From NCBI GenBank assembly GCA_025526995.1, contig JAHLKG010000020.1, forward strand, positions 496,001 through 560,000: 64,000 bases of DNA, given 5' to 3'. Positions within the stretch are counted from its first letter, which is position 1; the number at the start of each line of letters is the position of its first letter. The translations under genes were made by a program, and so were the position numbers. This document shows, piece by piece, positions 1 to 10,016 of the stretch. Below the pieces are notes generated by a model that was not told where the DNA came from, did not search any database, and worked only from the letters and a program-made list of their open reading frames with translations. Origin of the DNA: Powellomyces hirtus (taxonomy: Eukaryota; Chytridiomycota; Chytridiomycetes; Spizellomycetales; Powellomycetaceae).

Positions 1-306
1 GATCCATTCTGGCCCTGGCGACGAGGAACTCTTACCACCCAGCATGCCGGCAAACAAATAGAATGCAGTTCAGAGGTGCTTCGTCCGCTTCCGTCTTGTC
101 TGGGTATCTCTGTGCCACGGATTTTCACATTTCTCTCAGATGACATCGCCTAATGAGATGTCTTCATACAGTTTGCGCAATTGCCATGGCTGTGATGATA
201 GATGTGGCGAGGAAGTCCACGTCACGCCACTGTTCATCATCAGTAGGGAGCGGTCTTTCGCATAGCAAGTGTACACTGTCGATATCAGACGCATCCGTCA
301 AGCTTA

Positions 307-978
307 TCAACAACCGGCGTCTCCATCTCCACCTTCTTCCCACCTGCGGACAATCTGCGAACAGCGTTCGGCCGCTACTTGCTCTTCATCCGTAATCCCG
401 CGCTCCACAATTTCAATCCCCCACATGGCCCCCACATCTCTGATATCATTCACAATGAGATTGCGTCGGAACACAACCCGCTTCACACCCGCATACACCA
501 GCAGCATAAAACAGTCCTTGCACGGTGGGAAAGTGATGTACATCCACGTCCCCGCAGTGGGTATCCCGAGCCGCGCGCAGCTCGTCAGCACGTTGGCTTC
601 AGCGTGGATCTCCACACATGATTTGAGCGTCTTGGGCGGGGCAACGGGGAAAAAAGGCACATTGTTGCCGACCTTGAGAACGGTCCCATTCGGAGCTTCC
701 GCGGTCGGTCCGCGAACCAGCACGGCCCCCATGTTGCCCTTGAGAGAGAGACTGCTGCGCGCGGTGAGGCTGGCGAGATCCATGTAGTTGTTGTCGAGCG
801 GGAGGGACTCATTGTACACCCAGCCGAAATCGTTGGGTGTGGGGTAGGTGTAGGGTGGGGTCGCAATTACGGGTGGTTTTGAGCTCCGCAGCTTCTTGGT
901 CGTGTTTGTGGCAGTTGCGCTGGTGTTGTCCAACGCATGCTCGTCTGCAATTGTGAGGGTTGCGAGAAGGTCGTCCAT
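307..978 (-). CDS. cytidine/deoxycytidylate deaminase-family protein
   Basis: A single uninterrupted 223-residue frame starts at ATG 976-978. It carries the zinc-dependent deaminase signature: His-Ala-Glu (HAEANVL, about residue 126), where His binds zinc and Glu is the proton shuttle, and then PPCKDC about 30 residues on, giving the two Cys zinc ligands. This is the CDA/dCMP-deaminase fold, which hydrolyses cytosine or deoxycytidylate rings to the uracil forms. The first 70 or so residues are a low-similarity extension. Substrate (dCMP, cytidine or a modified base) cannot be decided from sequence. The gene is divergent from the F-box gene, with 178 bp between the start codons. The family assignment is firm and the exact reaction is inferred. 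Confidence 0.85.
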   Translation of the reverse strand: MDDLLATLTIADEHALDNTSATATNTTKKLRSSKPPVIATPPYTYPTPNDFGWVYNESLPLDNNYMDLASLTARSSLSLKGNMGAVLVRGPTAEAPNGTVLKVGNNVPFFPVAPPKTLKSCVEIHAEANVLTSCARLGIPTAGTWMYITFPPCKDCFMLLVYAGVKRVVFRRNLIVNDIRDVGAMWGIEIVERGITDEEQVAAERCSQIVRRWEEGGDGDAGC

Positions 979-1156
979 AAAGTCGATAAGGCCGAAAAAC
1001 TTGTCCCCAACTTGTCCTCGTGTACTCTTCAGAATGTCAACGAGAGATTGCAGACCGACACGCTTCGTCTCACTTCAGTACCGTACGGTAGTCTCTATCT
1101 CACCTTGCTTTCTGGCAGTTCCCATCGTCTGCGATTATCTGCGCTAACCTACCCTC

Positions 1157-2261
1157 ATGGACGACTACACTCCGCTTATTGCCGTCCTACCTCCCGAGAT
1201 ATGGCGGCACATCCTTTCCATGCTTCCCCCCTCCTTCTTGCGACTGATAGCCAGAAGAGTTTCTCGCTCGTGGGACCAGATAACTAGGGGACTGATGCCG
1301 CGTCTCTTGGCAGAAATGGAATTGTATCTTGTGGTGTGGTTCGATAATACTTGGGAATGGGAATGCCAGCACGTTCGTCTCAAATGCGCGGCCCACACCA
1401 AAGATACTCTGTTCTTTGATCAAGTGGAGAAGAAGTGGTGGCGCTATCAGCCACGCTTGGTGACGATTGAATCAGGTTTCCACAACCTATGGTATTTGAT
1501 GCAGTTTACGTAGAGAAATCAAAACTGCTAAAATTTCTCCTAGGCACGGAGTCCACTTCTGTTTGGGTGATAGCGAGCCGAACGCAGTGGTCTCGTCGGT
1601 CCGCATAAACGCGCTTGAAGATGCTCAATCACACTTACAGGAGTGTCCGCCCTTGATCCTGCGTTATTCAACCAGATGCGAAGTGGATGGAAGGGAAAAC
1701 GTCTATGAGATCTACTTTGAGCAAATTGTTGTCAAAATAGAGGACTTGCTTGCGTGGAAGGGACGTCGCAATATTGATCGCTCACGCAGTGAAGCGCTGA
1801 TGAGTTACGAACAGATCCAAGAAGCGGAACGACTGGCAAAACTGTGCGACATCTGCAAGCGAAACAACAAAGGAACTGAATGTCTGGAAAAGAATTGCAA
1901 ACCGTGCTGCCGCGCATCGCATCATTGCTTCTCATTGTGGCAAACAAAGTCGAAATCAAAGATGTGCACCTCCTGCCGGAAAAACACAACGGCTAGCAAA
2001 AGTGAGGAAGAGAAGTGCGGAAATTGTTGCCGAGCGTTCCTTTGTCAGGGACATGTAGTTATGAAGCGGAGTGCTAAGCGGATCGTTACTGGGGCCCACA
2101 CATAGTTGGAAAAGGAGGCAGATTTGTGTGCTTCTTGCGGACAAAACACAAAGGCCAACAAATGCAAGACGGAGCAATGTGGAGTTTGTTGCGAATATGA
2201 CGAGTGTCGGGCACATACAAGGTCGAAGCGACAACCTGAAAATCCAATTACGTCCCACTGA
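1157..2261 (+). CDS. F-box protein with three C-terminal Cys-rich repeats
   Basis: Three exons (1157-1491, 1544-2054, 2106-2261) join in frame across introns of 52 and 51 nt to give 333 residues. The first junction restores a Trp codon. The N-terminus (LPPEIWRHILSMLPPSFLRL, from about residue 10) reads as an F-box, the module that docks substrate receptors on Skp1 in SCF ubiquitin ligases. The C-terminus holds three tandem repeats of the pattern C-x2-C-x8/9-C/S-x4-C-x2-CC-x6-C, one of them created by the last exon. These look like zinc-binding or disulphide knots. The target is unknown. The frame shift between exons is explained by the introns, so no sequence error is needed. The F-box call is moderately firm and the Cys repeats are seen directly. 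Confidence 0.75.
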
Positions 2262-3070
2262 ATAGGAAGTCGGAGCGAGACCCTGCAAAACTTATTACTA
2301 CTCACTGAAATGGTGCCGTCGTTTGCCATTACTACCTCTGATATGTGTATATAGGAATGTGTATCTCGAGAATATAGTGTTTGGCGGCGCTTGTGATCAT
2401 AATCATCTTGTTCAGAGACCGAATTCTTCAGAACGAGACTGCAGTACACCGAGGCGCTTTTCTCGTGTGTTCCAACATGCCAATGATGCGATCCCGACCA
2501 CGACTGCGTTCAATCAGTCAAGCTAGTTTGTCTTGTCCCCCGGGAGGTCAACGGCGAGCAACTGACAGGACATGCTTCGTCCCCGCTACCCCCTTGATCA
2601 CGCTTGAGAAGCCCTTTTTGACAGTAGAAATCTATGTGATACATTCTTGCAAGCAAGTAACTGTCAAACAGGGCAGTGCTGAATGCCTTGGCCCTGGCAC
2701 CACTTCAACGAATCACAAGATGATGCCCTGAGGATTTTACCCCACAAAAAAGACACGAATAACCGGAAAAATCATCCGAGACAAAACCCCTACAACATCC
2801 AAAATGTGCGGCCCTGTCAGGGTGACAATGTGAAAATGTAACAACTTCGCCTTGGCTGACCCGATGACTGAATAACACAGATGTGAGACGGAGATGCCCG
2901 GGATATGGCGAGATCCTTTGCAATAGGGTGGTGAAGGTCGAAAAAGGGGGGAGGGGGGAGGGGGGTATATTTCTTTTTAAAATCCAGTAGACGAACAAAA
3001 GCTAAGGAAAGTACTCTTTTGAATCGTCACAAACGAATCCCACATCAAGCCCAACCACGGGGTCTTCAAA
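2262..3070. other. intergenic spacer with three G6 runs
   Basis: No convincing gene in about 800 bp. The one notable element is three runs of six G separated by single A residues at 2946-2965, about 105 bp before the next start codon. It could form a G-quadruplex on the plus strand. Confidence 0.5.
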
Positions 3071-3779
3071 ATGACATCCCACAACACCACCAATCGGCCC
3101 TGTCAAGCCTGTCACTGTATATGGTGCGAGCTCCCCTTCGTTGCTGAGAGCATCGCTACCAACATGGCGATGGACCTCGGGTCTCCGGATAGCAATGAGG
3201 AGGAGGATGAGAAATCACGAACGGACGACAGTGCTAGTGTTAGGAACGGCGGCGACTCGGAAATGTACGATTGCGATCCGCTGTTTGATATGGACCTGGA
3301 ATCGAGCGTGGATGAGAGGGAAGATCAGACTTCACTCGGGGAAACGATTGAGGAAGGGTTTGGAGAACAGCGGCAGACGATGGAGGAGGATGAGATTGAT
3401 GATGATGATGAGGTGGAACACGAAACAACCGATTTCTATGGCGAGGACAGTATCAGCAATTATGGCTACGAGCATCCTACTCTAATCTGGTAAGTTTCCT
3501 GCCCAAGATTCAATGCTGCTACTTTCCCAACACATCTCAATGCCCCGGCAACAAAGGCAACCGACACCATCTTCCGTACCTTTCGACAACCGGAGCGCCT
3601 GGATGCACCAACGCCCACAGACAGCAGAATACACGACACTACGCCGCGGCCCGCAAACATTGTCGCTCACCGCTTGCCCATTGCGCTACACGAACCCTCC
3701 ACTTTCCCCAAATTATGTCTGCGGGTACCGGTTGTGTGCGTGTAGTTGGAGGAGTGCTGGTGCTGAGGAACACCAGTAG
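3071..3779 (+). CDS. hypothetical acidic protein
   Basis: Exon 1 (3071-3489) encodes a short Cys-containing N-terminus (CQACHCIWCELP) followed by a strongly acidic Asp/Glu-rich stretch (about residues 40-125). A consensus donor GTAAGT lies at 3490, directly after the last sense codons. Splicing to the AG at 3555-3556 (67 nt intron) joins in frame to 3557-3779 and gives 213 residues. The acceptor is purine-flanked, so the second exon is less secure. Without splicing the protein would stop at 3493 with 140 residues. I do not recognise the family. The acidic centre suggests a nuclear or chromatin-binding protein, which is only a guess. Confidence 0.5.
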
Positions 3780-4218
3780 TCTTTTTCTCATTGTACATAT
3801 TGTTTTGGAACTGGTGGTGAATTGAATAAGAACAAGAAACGCACAACGTGTGCGAACCATCTTGCGCGGTTTTCCTACAGACGCACTAAATAGTGAGGTC
3901 GAGCTGTGTCAAGTCGCAAATAGAATGCCTGTCGTTCAGCGCATGCATTGGCATGAGAGGACTGTGGTTGTTGTTGTGTGCAACGGCTAGTAGTTTGTGA
4001 GGAGCCAAATGTAATGAGCAAACATGGCAAAACATGCCACGACTGCAGCTAATGAGATTTCAACGCGTATTTAGATGTCAAGTATAGTAAACCAACGAAG
4101 CAGGGCAAAACACACTGCATACCTGTCCTGGCAATGGTTTTGAATCGAAATTGCCATTCGGCTCCGCGAGAGGGACTTTCCATGAACTCTCTGACATTAT
4201 TTAACTGACAATCCTGAT

Positions 4219-4876
4219 TTAGCAAAGGCGAGTAGGTTGAAAGGCTTGCTCACACACAATTTCAATTTTCTCCTGCAAGAGCATGTAGTTCTCATCAACC
4301 CGCTTCTGCATTGTCTGGACTTTTTCTACTGATTCCGTGCTGGAAAGATCTACATCCTCCAAGCGAGCCGCCAGTGCTTCATTGCGCCGCTGCGCATCCT
4401 CAAGCAACGTCAGCAGAGCCTAAGACACGAGCAGATTAGAGAACGATGTGTCTCAACCTGCCGCACCAAACGGCAAACTCACCGCATTCTTGGTTTCTAG
4501 CTCTTCCCACCTGCATTCTGTTGTTTCGAACAGTTTTGTGGTTGCTTCCGTCTGAGCCTACGATACTGTCAGTCTGAAGAATAGCTTTCCACGAAGGTGG
4601 TGCTTTCTCGCACCTTTATCTCCGTCAGTTCTCCTTCGTATTGTTCGCATATGGTCGTATAGTGCTGCAACAACTCTAGAACCCTGCGTTGGACTGGTTC
4701 AACAGATCGCGCGCCCACCTGGTGCGGAAAACAGCCTACCCAGAGAGCGAGTCGGCAGCATCATTTAGCGTTACAGGGGCGTCCCCACCCTCCGACGTCT
4801 TCCCAAGCGATGTTTTCAGTGGTCCCATCTGTTGCGCCTCTAACGGGATGAAAATGACCTCCCCATCAGCGCACAT
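4219..4876 (-). CDS. small coiled-coil protein, unknown family
   Basis: Four exons on the minus strand (4876-4740, 4683-4614, 4557-4483, 4419-4219) are separated by introns of 56, 56 and 63 nt. All phases match and the join gives 160 residues. The start ATG at 4874-4876 has an in-frame stop 12 codons upstream. The N-terminal 45 residues look globular (EVIFIPLEAQ). From about residue 50 the sequence is heptad-rich, with many Gln, Glu and Leu, typical of a continuous coiled coil. Size and architecture resemble small scaffold subunits (BLOC, kinetochore or nuclear-pore types), but no signature identifies one. The gene is divergent from the small plus-strand gene at 4957, so the two may share an 80 bp promoter. 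Confidence 0.65.
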
Positions 4877-4956
4877 GCGGAGTTCAACAAACGCGACGTG
4901 GCTTCGACCAAAACGTCAAGCCCTCCGCCTAATCCCCACCAACAAGCTTAACAATA

Positions 4957-5281
4957 ATGTCAGTCCGCCCTGCATCCCTCCGCACACAATACACACCCTC
5001 GGTGCACTCAGTGGGAACATTCGTTCTCGAAGCGCCATTCTCGTCCACTTGCACCGCCAAGCCCGCCACACCAGCATTCTACAACCGCGACGACGTAATC
5101 GAAACCCCCGGACTGAATGACCCCCCGGACGCCGAAGAAAGGGAATTGAAGAATACGATTGCGAGAGTCATTGAGACACAGGGTGATTGTTGCATGCATT
5201 CTATGGCTAGGGACCAGGTAAAATCCGAGAAATGGAAACTCCAAAAACGGGGTTCCGTCGGTTTATGTGCAGTGCGCTTGA
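4957..5281 (+). CDS. hypothetical small protein
   Basis: ATG at 4957 opens an 87-codon exon ending at 5217. It is followed by a GTAAAA donor (5218) and a GTGCAG acceptor (5271-5272), which would add two residues before a stop at 5279-5281. An alternative acceptor near 5370 would instead add about 47 residues ending near 5520, and a different frame is open from 5341 to 5559. The exon has an acidic helical stretch (DPPDAEERELKNTIARVIET). No family recognised. The start and first exon are plausible because the frame abuts a clean intron donor. The 3' end is uncertain. Confidence 0.4.
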
Positions 5282-5559
5282 TGTTTATTGTAAACTCTTT
5301 TTGGCTTTAAAAGTCATCATTTCGGACTCGTATCGCATTCATGCACTTGCTGTCCGGCTGCATACCAGGCCGTCTCGTCGGACCCGAAGGGACAGACGAC
5401 GAAGGAACACGCTCCATCAGCAACAGTTACAGCACCAGCACCCATGATGGGGACCGAGATCGAAGTAGCGGCGAGCCTGACACGTTGTTTTTCCTTCGAG
5501 ATCCTCGACCGATGACCAGTTGGAGCCAGCCTCGACCGATGCCCGATTGGAGTCAATAA

Positions 5560-6646
5560 GGCTTTGACTGGCTAGCTAGCAACTCTTTTTTTTTTCTCTC
5601 AAAACAGCATGAGCGCCTGATTGTCTCCCCAATAATGGGAGGTGGAGAAGACTCGAAACGCACACCCAGTGAAGGATGTTATGTATAGTAAGCCGGTCTT
5701 CCTATATCGAAGGCGCAAGGATCCCCCTGTATTTTGGAAGCGGAAGCGGATGGGGCGGGCACATTTGTTGGGAAACTGTAGCTCGCGAACGCTATGCTCG
5801 CATGCATACGTATGTACATAGGCTGACAATCACTGAAACGAGGATAGGAACGCTTCAATAGCTGCATCGTGTCTTAATCTTTGTCAGTCTTTCGCCAAAG
5901 CGGTGGATGGGCGAATCACTTGCAGCAGTCGAGCCGCGTTGACCATGCATGACATAACCACTCACCAAAATCATCTTTATCTGACATCACAATGTGTAAA
6001 TCCTGTGAAGAGCCAGTGTCTACAATTCAATCGCATTTTGCACCATGGCGGAAAGCAAACTGGAGGGGATACATAGTACAAAAATCCACATGTATCGATT
6101 GATCCTTGCATTATCATCTCTGCGTTTGATAAGGATGCCGAGCATGCATCATATATTACCGTAATTTGTGGTCAAGTTTCCATCATGGAACATATATCGA
6201 CATCATGCTGACGCGCATCGTACCCAGATCCTCGCTAATGTTGCACTAGCCCCTGGGTGGGAAAAATGGCTCACATGTGTGGGACTGGGACTTTTACGTC
6301 GGGCGCAATTTTCTGGTCAACTCCTTTCGTCACAATGCCCTACCTTCCAGTCGGGTCTTTTGACGCACTAGTAGCTTAAGATTACGTGATCAGCCGTGGA
6401 GCGGAGGTTCGCCAAAGCCACAATGCAAGGTATGTGTTTCAAAATGAACGAGGGATTCCAGATTTTGAAACAGTGTAATCATATCAATCCCATTTTCACC
6501 AGCGCCAACCCAATCTCAAAAATCCCCGCGCGTCTATGTACTTTTGGAAAATCTTTTTTGGTGTGTTGGGTGTTGTTTGTGTATGTGTGCATGAAAGATG
6601 TTGGATGGGGAGTAGTCGTCACAAGAAGATGATTATTCCCTCTGCT
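5560..6646. other. intergenic spacer
   Basis: About 1.1 kb. Short frames exist on both strands, but none shows family motifs, coherent composition or splice-joined continuity. I see no gene here. It lies 3' of eIF3e. Confidence 0.5.
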
Positions 6647-8686
6647 CTACTCTTGTCCATCATCAACGTCCGCCAACGGGTCTACAGTGGTGGTAGCGGC
6701 GGCCTTGTCCCGACCGGCGGCAGCGTTCTGCTGTTGGCCCTTGTTGTTGTTCCCCCGACCTTTCCTTCGGTTGTTCAGCTCCTGTTCCCGCTTCTCAATG
6801 TTGGAGGCTAACAGAGATGATCGGAAAGACAGAGCCTTTGTCCGCTCAATCACCTGTTGGTAGATGGAGTTGTGTTGGGTGCCCATGATAACCGTGTTCT
6901 AAAAATTCGCAGGATGATTAGATTTTGCAAACGGATACAGACCTTGGCAAATACGGAAGTGGACAGAACTTTGTCATGCTTACCGTTTTTGAGTCGATCT
7001 TTGCGTCCATCCGGGCGTTTCGGATGAGGTTGACAATCCACTTCTCGCCCTCCTCGGCATTCAGATCCAACTTTGCGCTCACGTCCTTGATGTCGATGCA
7101 TTGGTGGATGCGGCAGTAAGTTTCGAAAATGAAAAGCCTTCCGTTTTCCTTGAAGTCTTCTTGCAGCGCCACGAGGAAGAAATCGTTGGCGATTACGTCG
7201 TCGCATTCCTTCAGCTTCTGTTGGGCGCCATCAAAGTCAAAGTTGACGTACAGGCATTCGATGAATTCGGTAATGGGGTCGCGGTAAGCGTGGGATTCCT
7301 GCTGAATCACGCGGATGAGATCTTTCAGAACGTTACGACGCTTCTTGTTGACCACGGCGGCGGTCGCAAGGTATCGCAGAATCCATGGGCAGGCGGTTTG
7401 AATGGTGTTGAGGTATTGGGGTTGGAAGAAGAGGTCGACGATGCCGTCGCGTCCTTTGGGGTGGTTGAAGAAGACAAAGAGCGACCAGTGGATCAACCAC
7501 GAGCGCTGCTGCAGAGCTTGGAGATGCGAGGCAAAGTTGCGCTGTTCGATCATCTCTTTCAGGCGGTTCAGGTCGTCATACGCGGTCTCCCAGTTCTGTG
7601 TCAGGATTTCGGCAGCCAGTTTTCCCCACAACGAGCTGACGTTTTGGTCGTAATCGGTGGACTAATCAAGACAGACTGGTGTTAGGAATAAGACAAACAA
7701 GGTACTTCCACACTCCATGCGGAAGGAGTACAAAAGCGTACCAGAATGCGGAAGTGATACAGCATTTCGGCGGCACTAGAGTAGTTTCCAATGTCGTAGT
7801 TGTAGAGGGCAAAGTCGTACAGCGCGTTCAACATTTCAGGCTTGAACTATACGTCGTTGAGAGAAATGCTGCTTGTCAGTAAGGGCGAGACAGCCGTCCG
7901 TCAAAGTGCCAAGTTAGCCTTACCTTGTAGTTTTCTGTCAAAAACTGAATGTTGGCGAGCTTGTCCTGCTTCAGTTGCTGAATGACAACGGGGTCCTGAA
8001 TCATGTCCATGATCTCGGAACTCTTGTCCGTGAGCTCCTCAAACTTTCGCAGAACATCTCCACGACGCTCTTCATAGCCTATCGCGAGCGAAAGTCCACC
8101 ATTAGCAAAACAATTCCGTTTTCCACGATTCCACGCCTTCCAACTGTCTCCATTCGCCATGACGCCTATGCCTCTCCGCCCTTCAGGGTATCTCTCCCTC
8201 GCTTTCCGCTGCGGGTCCGGACTCCACAATCCGCAATCTCGCCATCTAGTTCAGACTCCAGTCGCATGCTCTCACAGAATTGACACGCACCCGGTTCGTT
8301 GTCCCCCTCCTCCTCAAGGTCGTGAATCTCCTTGTAGATCTGATTCGTGTAATCAATCATCTTTGTCTTCGACAGAAGATCGTATTTCGCCTTGATGAGG
8401 TCCTCGTGCGAGTAGATCTATGGAATTGGCCATATCGTAGTAACAGAAGGTGCGGGAAGTCAGACTTTTTTTCTATTCGTTGGCCGTCGTCATTTTTTCG
8501 TTGTTGATTTTTTGCCGATTGTTGCGAGTAACAAACGATAACAGCCATATGCTATGCACTCTCAGCGTTCTTAGGGATACCATGGCTATACATTACCTCC
8601 TGACCCAGGAGAAACTCGAGCAGAGGAGCCACCATGTGGCGGTCCAAGTAGCCGCCGATCTTTGTTGTCAGATCGTATTGGGCCAT
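6647..8686 (-). CDS. translation initiation factor eIF3 subunit e (Int6)
   Basis: Six exons (8686-8597, 8417-8291, 8078-7924, 7846-7742, 7661-6984, 6898-6647) join in frame to 468 residues, close to the usual 440-460. The start at 8684-8686 gives [18 protein letters not shown], the conserved eIF3e N-terminus. The central helical repeats ([18 protein letters not shown] and following) and the PCI domain (about residues 220-400, with [20 protein letters not shown]) are typical. The C-terminal 60 residues are low-complexity and rich in Arg, Gln and Asn. The protein is a core part of the eIF3 complex that recruits mRNA and the 43S particle. The second intron (212 nt) is longer than its neighbours and is open in one frame, so retention there would lengthen the protein. 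Identification is firm. Confidence 0.95.
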
Positions 8687-10016
8687 GGTTGCGGATTTGA
8701 GCGTTCGTTCCGGTCGATTTCTCGAAATGACGATGCTCTCCTTGACACTTTTCGCTTTGGCCTTTTTGGACAATCTGCTCGCTTTTCTTTGTGACATGAC
8801 TGTGCCACCCAGCCGGGTTTGCTGACACAATGGCTACAGACTGGGTCGATCCGGAAGATCAAGCCAGCCTAACTGTGTCACACATACTGTTGCCATGACG
8901 AGCACAGTCCAGCTTACCATAGCAGTATAGAGTAGTTTGCTTCCATCCAGGCGCAAAAGACAAAACATTTATGGAAGAACCCAAATGCTGCTACAAATGT
9001 TGATGGCCGGCGCTCGAGCAAAGTGCGCTTGGCCGTTTGAGGGGTTGAGTATGGCTTCAAGCCCTTCAACGCCGCTGACCACAATCAGCCCGCTGCCCAC
9101 CACAGCGCACGTTTCCTTGCACACATCACAGGCAAGCCCAAGACGCCCGTCTCCCTTCAAAGCGGTGACACGACAGGGTGTGATGTGTAGATAGCCATCA
9201 GTAAAACCTTGGTCCACTACAGTGTGCATCTGCGGTCAGTCGTGACGACTACTAGCATGAGTAGTATAGTACATGTCTGTTTTGGGTTTGTCCTTCCTTT
9301 GCTGTGATTGGACGCTCGACGACAAGACGGGCGCGGGTGTTTCCTTCTAGTGTGACCTTTTGTCGCGTTTGTGGTAAAACGCCACTCCGTGCTGCGCCTC
9401 ATGCGTGGCTTTGGCGTCGTTTGCGGAATTCTAGTTCCGCCCCAATCGCAGAAAAGGAAAAAAGGAAAGGAAAAGGACATTTCCAAGCGCACGCACGCCC
9501 AAGGCAAAGAAAAAAAGTGGGAAAATTTGTCGTGGCCCCCCCACGATAGTACACACCAGCTTCAAATTCAAGTTAGCATGGGCCTGGCTGGGCTGGGCGA
9601 CTACAGTAACTCGGGCTCGCTCGCCGGCTTGAACACTGGCACTGCACTCCTACTGGCTGGTGGCCCTTTTGGGACGCACAGTTTGCGCGTCCGTCCGTGC
9701 ACACTGCGTGATGGAAAAGTGCCGCCTATGACCTCTCACCGACGGCGCACCCTCACACAGCGGACCACTAACTGCACACTTTACGGCAAGCTCGACGCTG
9801 CTTTGGGAAAATGATCACCAACCAAAAGAACTCTTGGCCGCCCCGCCAACCATGGGCCGCTACAAAACCTCCTGTTCCTTCATAAACCCCTGCCCCCCTC
9901 ACCTCTTCCGCTTTCCAGCAACCACCACCCTCTTCCCCCTCCATCGACCATAGAAGAGGCCTGCCTCGCATAGACTTCATAGAATCTCTCACATACCCTT
10001 CCCTATACACATCAAA
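8687..10016. other. intergenic region between eIF3e and the GPI-protein gene
   Basis: This 1.3 kb spacer contains the divergent 5' regions of eIF3e (-) and the repeat wall protein (+). A minus-strand frame at 8969-9229 has a paired-Cys stretch (CDVCKETC) but no family match and no evident splice partner. The 150 bp before 10017 are pyrimidine-rich, a common feature of strongly expressed fungal promoters and leaders. Confidence 0.5.

Noticed and set aside
269..787. 172-codon plus ORF
   Set aside because: Antisense of the deaminase, with no domain of its own.
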